A DNA stretch of 14,930 nucleotides, taken from the NCBI GenBank assembly GCA_003229915.1, contig QIGA01000194.1:1-14930 (forward strand). The letters are read 5' to 3'. Of this stretch, positions 1 to 6,941 are shown in pieces. Each line of letters opens with the position of its first letter. Positions within the stretch are counted from its first letter, which is position 1. Below the pieces are notes generated by a model. The model was not told the DNA's origin, searched no databases, and was given only the letters and a program-made list of their open reading frames with translations. The translations under genes were made by a program, and so were the position numbers. Source of the stretch: Chloroflexota bacterium. GTDB lineage: Bacteria; Chloroflexota; Dehalococcoidia; SZUA-161.

Positions 1-179
1 AGATACTCAAACTCATCGCTGATGGCCATACCAATCAGGAGATAGCCAACCTCTTTGTCATCAGCGTGAAGACGGTGGAGACGCACCGGGCCCATATCTT
101 GGAGAAGCTCGGCCTGCATACTAGGGCCGACCTGGTGAAATACGCTCGGAGTCAAGGGCTTCTGGATCCAGAGCCTTGA
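1..179 (+). CDS. LuxR/NarL-family response regulator, C-terminal end (cut by window edge)
   Basis: The reading frame beginning at base 3 is open from the window edge to TGA at 177-179 and encodes 58 residues. They form the C-terminal helix-turn-helix of the LuxR/NarL (GerE) family: LKLIADGHTNQEIANLF, then the recognition-helix stretch ISVKTVETHRAHILEKLGL and a tail ending LLDPEP. In this family the domain binds DNA as a dimer after a receiver domain is phosphorylated by a partner histidine kinase. The receiver domain would lie upstream of the window. The C-terminus looks natural, so this copy may be intact, unlike the broken response regulator at 1216. Family assignment is firm; the regulon is unknown. 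Confidence 0.9.
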   Translation, partial: ILKLIADGHTNQEIANLFVISVKTVETHRAHILEKLGLHTRADLVKYARSQGLLDPEP

Positions 180-184
180 ATCCT

Positions 185-202
185 ATCAGGGATTTCCCTG
201 AT
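185..202. promoter_or_regulatory. Perfect 8-bp-arm palindrome upstream of the DoxX gene
   Basis: ATCAGGGA-TT-TCCCTGAT is a perfect inverted repeat six bases after the stop of the response regulator. It is followed by a C9 then A7 run (206-221), not by a T tract, so it is a poor intrinsic terminator on the plus strand. Its symmetry and position, about 60 bases before a weak -10-like TATACT (262-267) ahead of the DoxX gene, fit a binding site for a dimeric regulator such as the adjacent LuxR-type protein. That role is inference. Confidence 0.4.
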
Positions 203-320
203 CTACCCCCCCCCAAAAAAATCCACACTTTCCCCGATTCCCTGGTACCTCTCCTGCACCTTATACTTAAGGTAAGAGCCAGGATACAGAACAAAGGGCT
301 AAGGAAGGAGGTGTCAAGAG

Positions 321-827
321 ATGGGGACGACCAAGAACCACATAGTTAGCTTAGGAAGGATTCGTATCTCCCTGCCCGGCACGACGCTTGGCTACATGAT
401 GCTTGTACTGCGGCTGGCCCTTGGCGTGATGTTGCTTCAGTCCGGGCTCGGAAAGCTCCTGGATTCCAGCGGCTGGGTCGCAACAGGTTACCTGGAGTAT
501 GCCGCAACAGGCCCATTCGCAACAACGTTTGCTTCGTGGTCGGGGCCAGTGGTGAATAACTTAGTGATGTGGGGTGAGGTCCTAATCGGCATCAGCTTGA
601 TCTTGGGCATAGGTGTGCGGTGGGCCTCGTTCTGGGGAGCGGTGATGATCCTGTTGTTCTACCTCTCGCAGCTCCCGCCGGAGCACTGGTGGATCAACGA
701 TAAACTGGTCTACATCCTAGTGTTCATCACCCTAATAACATCGAGAGTGGGCACCGTGCTTGGGGTGGATACTTACCTGGTAAAATATCAGAACAGGTAT
801 CACTTCCTAAAGTACGTCCTAGGCTAA
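321..827 (+). CDS. DoxX-family integral membrane protein
   Basis: This 168-residue protein starts at ATG 321 behind a strong ribosome binding site (AAGGAAGGAGG, 302-312). It has four hydrophobic segments at about residues 22-46, 77-97, 101-118 and 126-147, as in the DoxX/TQO-DoxD superfamily. The first carries the family-like pattern RLALGVMLLQSGLGKL; the last is followed by SRVGTVLGVDTYL. DoxX relatives act in the cytoplasmic membrane. The best-studied archaeal members are part of thiosulfate:quinone oxidoreductase, while many bacterial ones have no known reaction. No redox motif reveals the substrate here. The gene lies between a response-regulator end and kinase/regulator remnants, so two-component control is possible but unproven. 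A weak -10-like TATACT lies at 262-267. Confidence 0.82.
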   Translation: MGTTKNHIVSLGRIRISLPGTTLGYMMLVLRLALGVMLLQSGLGKLLDSSGWVATGYLEYAATGPFATTFASWSGPVVNNLVMWGEVLIGISLILGIGVRWASFWGAVMILLFYLSQLPPEHWWINDKLVYILVFITLITSRVGTVLGVDTYLVKYQNRYHFLKYVLG

Positions 828-854
828 CCATTGCCGATGCGAACTCTCGCAAAA

Positions 855-879
855 CCCAACATTGAGTCATGATGTTGGG
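855..879. other. Hairpin downstream of the DoxX gene
   Basis: CCCAACAT and ATGTTGGG form an 8-bp stem around a 9-base loop, 28 bases after the DoxX stop. No T run follows on the plus strand. Four A residues precede it (851-854), so it would look terminator-like only for minus-strand transcription. It may still limit read-through or protect the 3' end of the doxX-like transcript; function is uncertain. Confidence 0.3.
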
Positions 880-925
880 CGGGAAGATTGCAGACAACCG
901 GAACTGTGGCAAAGAGAATTATCTA

Positions 926-957
926 GGCAAAGATAGGCTTCTGAGCCTATCTTTGCC
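926..957. repeat. Perfect 14-bp inverted repeat with 4-base loop
   Basis: GGCAAAGATAGGCT and AGCCTATCTTTGCC form a flawless 14-bp stem around TCTG. No T tract follows, so it is not a classical terminator. It sits about 27 bases before the point where recognisable kinase coding sequence begins, so it may mark a rearrangement or insertion boundary. It could also be a transcript-stabilising hairpin. Confidence 0.6.
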
Positions 958-984
958 ATATTTCCCGAGTCGGCATGGAAATGG

Positions 985-1194
985 AAAGTCATGAAGACTA
1001 ATTCATCGGTCATGGCAACCATTGTAGACGATGGAAAGGGATTCGACGTGGAGGCGGCGCTCAAGGCCCTACAGTCCTTGGGGCTGTGCGGCATTCGGGA
1101 AAGGGTCGCGGTTGTCGGGGGCGAGCTGAGCATAGAATCTGAAGCCGGGCGGGACACTCGCATACAATTCCAAATCCCTGTAGGGAGCATGTAA
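985..1194 (+). pseudogene. Histidine kinase remnant (C-terminal part of ATPase domain)
   Basis: The frame encodes about 69 residues matching the end of a NarL-type sensor kinase HATPase_c domain. VDDGKGFD is the G1 box and GLCGIRERVAVVGGELSIES is the G2 region, followed by the usual closing strand (TRIQFQIPV) and stop TAA at 1192-1194. The dimerisation/phosphoacceptor domain, N box and any sensor region are absent: going upstream, homology ends near base 985 and the sequence runs into the 926-957 inverted repeat. A methionine at 991 could be read as a start, but the result would lack half an ATPase domain, so I call it a pseudogene. It is followed after 21 bases by a response-regulator fragment in the usual kinase-regulator order. 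Confidence 0.8.
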
Positions 1195-1215
1195 TATTCC
1201 AGGAGTGCCCAACAT

Positions 1216-1365
1216 ATGAAGAAGCTTCGCATTTTAATTGTGGATGATCACGCGATTGTTCGGGCAGACATACGGTCGCTGCTCGAGGGTGAGCCTGACA
1301 TCGAAGTGGCGGGCCATACCGTACAATATCAAGAACTTTCAGCCTGGTATTCAGCCTCTAGCTGA
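1216..1365 (+). pseudogene. Response regulator remnant (N-terminal receiver fragment)
   Basis: ATG at 1216 follows an AGGAG ribosome binding site (1201-1205). The frame encodes MKKLRILIVDDHAIVRADIR, then SLLEGEPDIEVAGH. This is the start of a NarL-type receiver domain with the acidic pair DD at residues 10-11. Homology stops abruptly after about 35 residues near base 1318, and an unrelated tail ends at TGA 1363-1365. The phosphoacceptor aspartate, the rest of the receiver and the DNA-binding domain are missing. With the kinase remnant just upstream, this looks like a duplicated two-component operon cut by a deletion at each end. The intact equivalent may lie to the left of the window. Confidence 0.82.
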
Positions 1366-1471
1366 TTTTATAGCACCACGCACAATGTTTATCCCGGCTG
1401 AACAATATGTACTATTGTTAGACTGCTGCCCCCCAAAATTACAGGGCCATTAGTCCACCAGAATGCTGCGA
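1366..1471. other. Non-coding/decayed DNA downstream of the receiver fragment
   Basis: Neither strand gives a convincing reading frame here. The AT-rich stretch carries no recognised repeat end. It is most simply the scar left by loss of the rest of the response regulator gene. Confidence 0.4.
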
Positions 1472-1636
1472 CTATCTCCCCGACTTAGAGTCGGTCTCCT
1501 CTTCAATAAGCGTGATGGCCTCCTGCAGCCATAAGACTGGCTGATAGAGGTTATTGGAGAGAGGGACTCTCCTCCTCAAATTATCGGTTTGGGGCTTCTG
1601 GGTATGCTCACCAGTCAGGACTTGGGGGCAATATAC
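1472..1636 (-). pseudogene. Unassigned minus-strand coding remnant
   Basis: Read on the minus strand, 54 codons are open and end in TAG at 1472-1474. The product has a plausible protein-like end: NLRRRVPLSNNLYQPVLWLQ followed by EAITLIEEETDSKSGR. The same frame continues upstream past a single TAA (1637-1639) into a further open stretch that runs under the 3' end of the next gene (to about 1852). No good start or ribosome binding site is visible. I do not recognise the family. It may be the C-terminus of a decayed gene, or a chance open frame. Confidence 0.25.
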
Positions 1637-1785
1637 TTAGTGGCACTCGTAGAGGTACAGGATGTTCACAGCTGGGATGGTCGGTCTTTTGAGCGTTGTA
1701 ATTTGACCTTCAAGGCAAGACTGCCAGGGCCAATGGCCCAGAAGTTGCCCTTCTCGTGTTTTGAAGTTGTATTTGGAAGCTCTTC

Positions 1786-2901
1786 CTATGTAACGATAAC
1801 GACAGATTCCAGGATACCGTAGCCAATATCGTTGCCGCATTTGAACTCGCACACATTATCATCCACACCACCGCTTAGGTCCATGAGTACTCTCGGATCC
1901 GTGAGATCCAGTTTCTCGCCATCGATAGCGTAGGGCCCCATCCACTTTCCGTGAAGCCAACCCTTGTAACCTCCGAGATAGCCAGCCGTTAGCAGTCGGT
2001 AGCTATTGCCAAGTGGTCTGACAGATATCTCCCTCATCACTCCGTCTGCCGTGGTAACGACGAGCTCAAGTGACATGAGCTTATCTGTTCCGGGGTGGAA
2101 TTCAAACTGGTACCGCAGATCGCTAACGGGCATTGGTAACCTATCATCCCCGATAGGATAGACAGTTTTCCCTTGAACGCTGGCTGCCTTTCCATCCGCA
2201 CCTTCGTAGAACGTAAAGATCAGCCCGTAGTTAGCAAACTGTATGGTCAACCAATGGGAGGCTATCTTCCCTATTTGCGGGAAGGGCTGCAGCCCCGATT
2301 CCGGTTGCCCGGAGTCTGGCCGAGCCCAATAAGCTCCCGGTGGCGGTACACCAATCGGTCTGATTCCCCAAGAGTGGTCTCTCTCAGCCCACCAGGTATC
2401 CTTTTCGATGTCATAGGACTTCCCTTCAACAGTCACCTTACCGCTGGCGTGGCCCAACTGAAAGTAGCGGCAGGCGTGGTGCATCACGGTGCCGTACAGA
2501 CGAGTGAAGCTCACATCCGCTTCGTGTGGTTGCATCCTCCCTTCGAACTCGATATCAAAGCTTGTCCCATAATCATTCTCTTTCAAGCAAACGTGTATCT
2601 TCTTGAGGGGCTCCACTACTTCGTATGACAGCGGTCCGACCTCAACGATATCCGTGTTAGGTCGTAGCTCCCGCGAAGAACGCACGGTGTATTGCGCAGT
2701 ACCTCCCACGGCAATGCCTCCGAATGCGTCCATTACATTCCTATTAGGATATTTCCCAAATCCGGTATCAACCATGATCTCCCCGGAATTGGCATGGGTA
2801 ACAAGCCACGTTCTTTCATACCATTGTCGGTCACTGGTATCCACGTGGTCAAATGTGGACACGATTTGGTGGCATACAAATTCATCGTACTTTGTCAGCA
2901 A
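1786..2901 (-). CDS. Lipocalin/CrtC-like protein partnered with an APH-type kinase
   Basis: This 371-residue protein starts at TTG (2899-2901), chosen because an excellent ribosome binding site, AGGAGGAG, lies 3 bases upstream and no suitable ATG is near. It has no signal peptide or membrane segment. The composition is beta-rich, with features of the AttH/hydroxyneurosporene-synthase-like double-lipocalin fold: an early conserved block (VMDAFGGIAVGG, about 57-68) and the RDHSWGIRP motif at 174-182. My recollection is that such proteins fall in the DUF7064/DUF7065 families and commonly sit beside phosphotransferases, but no reaction is established. It begins 47 bases after the kinase stop, so the two are probably co-transcribed. 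The fold is a moderately secure inference; the substrate is unknown and likely a small hydrophobic molecule. Confidence 0.72.
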   Translation of the reverse strand: MLTKYDEFVCHQIVSTFDHVDTSDRQWYERTWLVTHANSGEIMVDTGFGKYPNRNVMDAFGGIAVGGTAQYTVRSSRELRPNTDIVEVGPLSYEVVEPLKKIHVCLKENDYGTSFDIEFEGRMQPHEADVSFTRLYGTVMHHACRYFQLGHASGKVTVEGKSYDIEKDTWWAERDHSWGIRPIGVPPPGAYWARPDSGQPESGLQPFPQIGKIASHWLTIQFANYGLIFTFYEGADGKAASVQGKTVYPIGDDRLPMPVSDLRYQFEFHPGTDKLMSLELVVTTADGVMREISVRPLGNSYRLLTAGYLGGYKGWLHGKWMGPYAIDGEKLDLTDPRVLMDLSGGVDDNVCEFKCGNDIGYGILESVVIVT

Positions 2902-2948
2902 GTTCTCCTCCTGTCCGACCGGAGGGTTCCCGGTTATGCTGATGGAAA

Positions 2949-4004
2949 TCAGAGCTTGTCTTCCATTTTCAACATGTTTGCTAGCTTCCTAAGGGGAGGG
3001 ACATCGGGAGCGAAATCGGGTGGGATTCCCGGCATTGCCTTGATTACCCTCCAAAAGATTATCCCCAGTCTAAGCATGGCAAAGGCTTCGTGGTAGAAGA
3101 AGTTCTCCAAGGATCTGCCTGCCACGCTCTCGTAGCAGCGCATAATCTCCTCTCTGTCAGGCACACCATCCCATCGGGGGCCCCGGAGCCCGACATCTTG
3201 GCTCAGCCAATCAACAGCAAGGAGCCAGGCCAGGTCAGACTCGGCAGCACTGGTGTGCACCATATCCCAGTCCAGGACGCCAACAACCCTGCCCTCGCGA
3301 TACATGAGATTCCCCAGCCTGGCATCTCCCCAACATAGCCCCACGTGCTTGGGCTCAAATCGGTTTTTCTTGAACCACTCAAGGGCGGCATCAATGAGGG
3401 CCCGGGGCTCCACCGCTGCCCATTTTGCCATCCCCTCGTAGAAAGCTATGTGCCGGTCAAGGGCCTCAATACCACTCTTGGGCGCTGGAAGGCAGGGAAT
3501 CTCCAAGCTTTTCCAGTTTACACTGTTTATCTTCGCGATAACCTCAATAGCTTGCCGAAAGATCTTGCCCCTTCCCTCAGGTGTCGCTTCGTAGAGCGGT
3601 CCCATCGGCTCCTCGCCTGGCTGCTGAGGGTCGAGGACCTCACCGTCGATCCTTTCCATGACGTAGAAAGGAACGCCTATTACGTCTTTGTCCTCCTCCA
3701 GCCAGTACATCTTCGGCACGGGTATTCCCGTGTTCTCTAGGCATCTCATGGTATGGAACTCGGCAGCTATGTTATACTCGGGGAAAACCCGCAGCACCAC
3801 AGGTTCCTCTCTCATCACCAGCCTCAGTGTTTTCTCCTCACCTCTTTCCCGCCATTTGAGGTCAATGAAGTGAATTTCACTGCCGAAGCCCCCGGCTGCC
3901 TTATCGAGCGGGCTGAGTGCTAGGTCCTCTGCATGAGGCAACTTCGTTCTTAGCCAAGCCTCCAGCCTGGCTCGCTTTTCTACTGGATCAGTTCTCTCTA
4001 CCAT
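2949..4004 (-). CDS. APH-family phosphotransferase (ACAD10/11 kinase-like)
   Basis: The start is set at ATG 4004 (MVERTDPVEKR), 5 bases after GAGAGGAGA; the frame is open up to 4091 but that extension lacks a ribosome binding site. The 351-residue protein has a kinase-like fold: a glycine-rich loop GGFGSEI (about 38-44), hinge VMERIDG (115-121), catalytic loop CWGDARLGNLM (224-234, equivalent to the HxDxxxxN loop, with W-G-D replacing H-G-D) and metal-binding LDWD (244-247). These are hallmarks of the APH phosphotransferase family (PF01636), especially the branch related to the kinase part of ACAD10/11, which phosphorylates hydroxyacyl-CoA intermediates. A hydroxylated lipid or CoA-type substrate is therefore more likely than an aminoglycoside. 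It is the first gene of a two-gene operon. Confidence 0.88.
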   Translation of the reverse strand: MVERTDPVEKRARLEAWLRTKLPHAEDLALSPLDKAAGGFGSEIHFIDLKWRERGEEKTLRLVMREEPVVLRVFPEYNIAAEFHTMRCLENTGIPVPKMYWLEEDKDVIGVPFYVMERIDGEVLDPQQPGEEPMGPLYEATPEGRGKIFRQAIEVIAKINSVNWKSLEIPCLPAPKSGIEALDRHIAFYEGMAKWAAVEPRALIDAALEWFKKNRFEPKHVGLCWGDARLGNLMYREGRVVGVLDWDMVHTSAAESDLAWLLAVDWLSQDVGLRGPRWDGVPDREEIMRCYESVAGRSLENFFYHEAFAMLRLGIIFWRVIKAMPGIPPDFAPDVPPLRKLANMLKMEDKL

Positions 4005-4181
4005 GGGGTCTCTCCTCTCAAAGCTCCCTCGCCAAGTATGAAGAGATCTAAGTTGGGGGGATATCAACCCTGAATCGTAGGCTGCCAGCAAAGGATCGTC
4101 TATTCATGCTGCACCCCTAGCTCGACTATAGTGGAAACCAACCCGTAGGTCACTATTCATCAGACGCCTTGAGAATACGCC

Positions 4182-4211
4182 ATTATATCAACCGCGCTAT
4201 TGAACTGTCAA
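4182..4211 (-). promoter_or_regulatory. Consensus sigma-70 promoter for the phosphotransferase operon
   Basis: On the minus strand, TTGACA (4211-4206) and TATAAT (4187-4182) both match the sigma-70 consensus exactly and are separated by 18 bases. Transcription would start near 4175, leaving a leader of about 170 bases before the ATG at 4004. No riboswitch or leader peptide could be recognised in that leader. Confidence 0.7.
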
Positions 4212-4490
4212 CGAAATACAGTGCATTTCGGTGAGTGTCAAGGAGCAAGCCGAGGAAGCAACCGTTCAATCTTATGCGCAATGGGAAACAATCTGGACTT
4301 ATGTTACCTGACAACTCCCCGAAGCTATCATTTTTGTCCTCAACGTTTGAGCGTACCTGAAGCCCCGAACGAGTTGAGACATTGGGGTGGCGGCGAACCT
4401 CCGAGCCAGATATACTCCGTTAAGTCAAGCGGGTAGTCCTTATCAAATCGCTCACTCTGGAATCTGCAATCGGCGTCACGCTTTCAAGGT
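4212..4490. other. Intergenic region with no recognised gene
   Basis: This stretch separates the end of the radical SAM gene from the phosphotransferase promoter. Short open frames exist on both strands, but none has a ribosome binding site or protein-like composition. No strong hairpin followed by T residues was seen, so termination of the upstream minus-strand gene is not explained. Confidence 0.4.
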
Positions 4491-5813
4491 TCACTCTTGA
4501 CCAGAGACGGAGTGGGATTCGAACTTCTTGCTATCTTTACCAGCTCGGAGTTTTGCCCGCCAGAAAGATCGATAATAAAGATTCACCGCCCAAAGCGCCG
4601 CTAAATTGCGGCGTGCCACTCCGACCCTCCTCCAAATCGAGGGTATGCTATAGAACTCGCGCCAAGCCCAGCGGTGCCCCTTTTGTAGCATCTCTCGTGA
4701 CAATTGCTTTGGCTCAAACACGAGGTTATACCCATACTGTGACCAGTCCTTGGTGACTATTCGACCAGCCTTATCCAAGGATTCGCAGAGAGCGGTGCCC
4801 GGATACGGCGTGAGCAAATCAAACTGAGCGCTCTCTAGCCGCATTTTCTGGGCAAAGCGGACGGTGCGTTGGAAAACATCTTCATCGTCTTCATCCAAGC
4901 CAAAGATAAAGAAGCCGTGGATGGCGATACCGTGAGAGTGGATCTTCCTGATCACATCTTCGTATTCGTCCGCTACGTTGATTCTCTTGCCCACCGCCGC
5001 CAGATTGGCTGGGGATAGCGACTCAAACCCGATGAGTAGGTAGATGCAGCCGCTAGCGGCTGCCAGCCTGAGTAATTCGTCATCTCTCGCTATAGTGACT
5101 GAGGCCTGGGCGCCCCACTTGATTTTGTAGGGAATAAGGGCACGAAAGAGCTCTTTGGAGAACTTCGGGTTGCCGACGATGTTATCGTCGACGAAGGCGA
5201 TGAGTTTCCTCTCGTTAAATGTTTCGACCTCCCTGAGGATTTCTTCTACCGGGCGGCAGCGATAAGTATGGCCGGAGAAAGAGGTAACCGAGCAGAAGGA
5301 GCAGGAATATGGGCAGCCTCTAGTAGTTGAGATCGTGTGCCTGGCGTGGTACGCCCCCTGGGCGAACAAGTCTCGCCGGGGGATAGGTAAGCCGACCAAG
5401 CTGGGTCGCTCACGCTGCCTGTACACCCTTTGCAGCTTATTCGCCTTGAAATCCTCGATCAAATCTGGCCAAATTCCCTCGGCTTCCCCTATGACCACGG
5501 CATCGGCGTGCTCACTTGCCTCTTCGGGCATGACGCTGGGATGAATACCCCCTAAGATGACCTTCACTCCTCTCGCCCTGAAGGTATCGGCGATCTCGTA
5601 GGCACGCCGCGCTGTGACAGTTAGCGCCGTGATCCCCACTAAGTCGGTTTCCTTATGGAAATCAATAACTGTGACATTCTCGTCGGTTAAAGAGACCTCG
5701 ACCTCTGGAGGGGTTAGTGCAGCGATTATCGCCAGTCCCAAGGGTGGGACCAGAGCCTTGTTTCGCTTTCGGGTGTTCTCTTGTGTAGCTGGAAAGATTA
5801 GCTCTAGTTTCAT
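4491..5813 (-). CDS. B12-binding-domain radical SAM protein
   Basis: The start is placed at ATG 5813 (MKLELIFPATQE) behind AAAGGTGG; an upstream in-frame ATG at 5846 has weaker support. The 440-residue protein has an N-terminal B12-binding-like Rossmann domain (about 1-140: PPLGLAIIAALTPPEVEVSL, TDENV, LVGITALTVTA, VKVILGGIHPS). A radical SAM core follows, with the cluster motif RGCPYSCSFC (Cys 167, 171, 174) and the later strands GFESLSPANL and HGFFIFGLDEDD. The DxHxxG histidine of true cobalamin-binding domains is not seen, so cobalamin may be bound base-off or not at all. Such proteins methylate or rearrange unactivated carbons in lipid, hopanoid, pigment or natural-product pathways. It stands alone here, so the substrate cannot be inferred. 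The C-terminal 60 residues are basic and aromatic-rich. Confidence 0.9.
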   Translation of the reverse strand: MKLELIFPATQENTRKRNKALVPPLGLAIIAALTPPEVEVSLTDENVTVIDFHKETDLVGITALTVTARRAYEIADTFRARGVKVILGGIHPSVMPEEASEHADAVVIGEAEGIWPDLIEDFKANKLQRVYRQRERPSLVGLPIPRRDLFAQGAYHARHTISTTRGCPYSCSFCSVTSFSGHTYRCRPVEEILREVETFNERKLIAFVDDNIVGNPKFSKELFRALIPYKIKWGAQASVTIARDDELLRLAAASGCIYLLIGFESLSPANLAAVGKRINVADEYEDVIRKIHSHGIAIHGFFIFGLDEDDEDVFQRTVRFAQKMRLESAQFDLLTPYPGTALCESLDKAGRIVTKDWSQYGYNLVFEPKQLSREMLQKGHRWAWREFYSIPSIWRRVGVARRNLAALWAVNLYYRSFWRAKLRAGKDSKKFESHSVSGQE

Positions 5814-6098
5814 AAGGCCACCTTTTCTCTGCAGACTAGCCCCCACATAGATGTAATCCGGGTCCGAGCCCGCTCATAAAATGAAGCATACGATTTGGCC
5901 CGCCTGTTCGCCTCATCTGGCATAGTTGCACAAAACGCTAACTTGTTGCAGAGCGATCGTAAAAGTCGCGTGCGTCAGATGGCAGTGGTCATGAATGCAC
6001 AAACGCGAGGATTGTTGCCGAAGCCCTCGTGTGCCAGAGCCCCTTTCTGTTTGGGGAACTTGAACCGCTGCCTACTTTACTTTTACTTTACGTTGATG

Positions 6099-6749
6099 CT
6101 ATCTCCCTAATGGGAGGAATGACTTGAATGGGTTTGGATCACGGATCTTATCTTGCAACTCCTTCAAAAGAGAGTCTCCGAGATTTTCAAGGTCTTGTTG
6201 TATTGCTCTAAGCTTGTCCATGATCTGCTTCTCGTCTAGTTCCTTGATGCCCTCATATTTATTGTAGTCTTTTCTCCCAATCAAACTCGATTTTTTTACT
6301 CGATGTCCATCTGAATACTTAACAATGGCTCCTCTGCCCTCATCTATCACTTCTATGTCTGTGATTCTCCCTTCTTTCAAATCCTGAAAACGATTCCAAA
6401 TATCCAACAGTGGATTCCAGTCACTACCGCACTTATCATAATAATTGTCTAAAGCAGTCCTGAGCTTTTGTGGAACCCTTCCATATTTTCCTGTCTGTAT
6501 CAAACTAGTTCTCACATTGCCAGGAACCTTGTCTGCCGGAAGCGGAGCAGAATAATCAGGTCTTCCGTATCGGCGACAATAGCAGTTTTTGAAGTCAGAG
6601 ATATTCTTGCTCATTATGCGCACTTCTTCATATAGAGGACTATAAATCTCACCTCTTAAGAATGGTCTATCACTCAAATTCTTGTCTAACTGCCAACCAA
6701 TAATGAGACCCAACACAAATGTAATTGCAGATAATATGTATCCAATCAT
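6099..6749 (-). CDS. Hypothetical membrane-anchored protein
   Basis: This 216-residue protein is not recognised. The N-terminus (MIGYILSAITFVLGLIIGWQ) is a single transmembrane anchor, followed by a charged soluble region. Residues about 40-130 hold a cysteine-containing stretch (NCYCRRYGRPDYS) and a helical segment; about 165-205 is predicted coiled coil (ELDEKQIMDKL, QQDLENLGDSLLKEL). The topology suggests a small anchor with the bulk on one membrane face. Base composition is visibly more AT-rich than neighbouring genes, with many AAA/AAT/ATA codons, which suggests horizontal acquisition. The ribosome binding site is weak (GAGAGCCTTAGAT before ATG). A candidate promoter with an internal palindrome lies 60-90 bases upstream. 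No neighbour indicates function. Confidence 0.7.
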   Translation of the reverse strand: MIGYILSAITFVLGLIIGWQLDKNLSDRPFLRGEIYSPLYEEVRIMSKNISDFKNCYCRRYGRPDYSAPLPADKVPGNVRTSLIQTGKYGRVPQKLRTALDNYYDKCGSDWNPLLDIWNRFQDLKEGRITDIEVIDEGRGAIVKYSDGHRVKKSSLIGRKDYNKYEGIKELDEKQIMDKLRAIQQDLENLGDSLLKELQDKIRDPNPFKSFLPLGR

Positions 6750-6807
6750 ATCTAAGGCTCTCTAACTGCGACTGCGTCACATAGCTGGTAGAACCGCCTC
6801 TAGTCAT

Positions 6808-6837
6808 ATCCTAGCCTGTTATGAGCATAACAGTCAA
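6808..6837 (-). promoter_or_regulatory. Candidate promoter of the membrane-anchored hypothetical gene
   Basis: On the minus strand TTGACT (6837-6832) and TAGGAT (6813-6808) are separated by 18 bases and lie about 60 bases before the ATG at 6749. The -35 matches five of six consensus bases; the -10 matches four. The spacer is almost entirely occupied by a palindrome. Confidence 0.45.
6816..6833. promoter_or_regulatory. 18-bp palindrome within promoter spacer (putative operator)
   Basis: CTGTTAT-GAGC-ATAACAG has perfect 7-bp arms around 4 bases. It fits between the candidate -35 and -10 boxes, where a bound repressor or a MerR-type activator would directly affect polymerase. The cognate regulator is not identified in this window. 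Confidence 0.4.
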
Positions 6838-6938
6838 TCCTCGGTCTCTTTGGCAACCAAGGCCTCCTCGATGAACTCCAGTCTGATTGGCTCCCGTTCC
6901 ATGAACGTTGTTCCTTTCCCTATCCAAGTCAATGTCCC
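6834..6938 (-). pseudogene. Short coding remnant, possibly an IS481-type transposase start
   Basis: The minus strand is open between TAG at 6939-6941 and TGA at 6834-6836. It reads TLTWIGKGTTFMEREPIRLE followed by FIEEALVAKETED. The W...TT.ME....LEFIEEAL pattern resembles, from memory, the N-terminus of IS481-like transposases, but the helix-turn-helix that should follow is absent and the fragment is only 34 codons. No terminal inverted repeats were located. The family call is tentative; the fragment could be any decayed gene. Confidence 0.25.
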
Positions 6939-6941
6939 CTA

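Noticed and set aside
991..1194. A 67-codon ORF starting at ATG 991 as an independent gene
   Set aside because: It encodes only the end of a histidine kinase ATPase domain, and coding similarity appears to begin upstream of the ATG, so it is a truncated remnant.
2173..2628. Plus-strand open frame opposite the lipocalin-like gene
   Set aside because: The minus-strand product has a strong ribosome binding site and family-like motifs; this frame does not resemble a protein.
4005..4091. N-terminal extension of the APH-type kinase to ATG 4091
   Set aside because: No ribosome binding site precedes it, whereas ATG 4004 has GAGAGGAGA at good spacing and begins the family's usual N-terminus.
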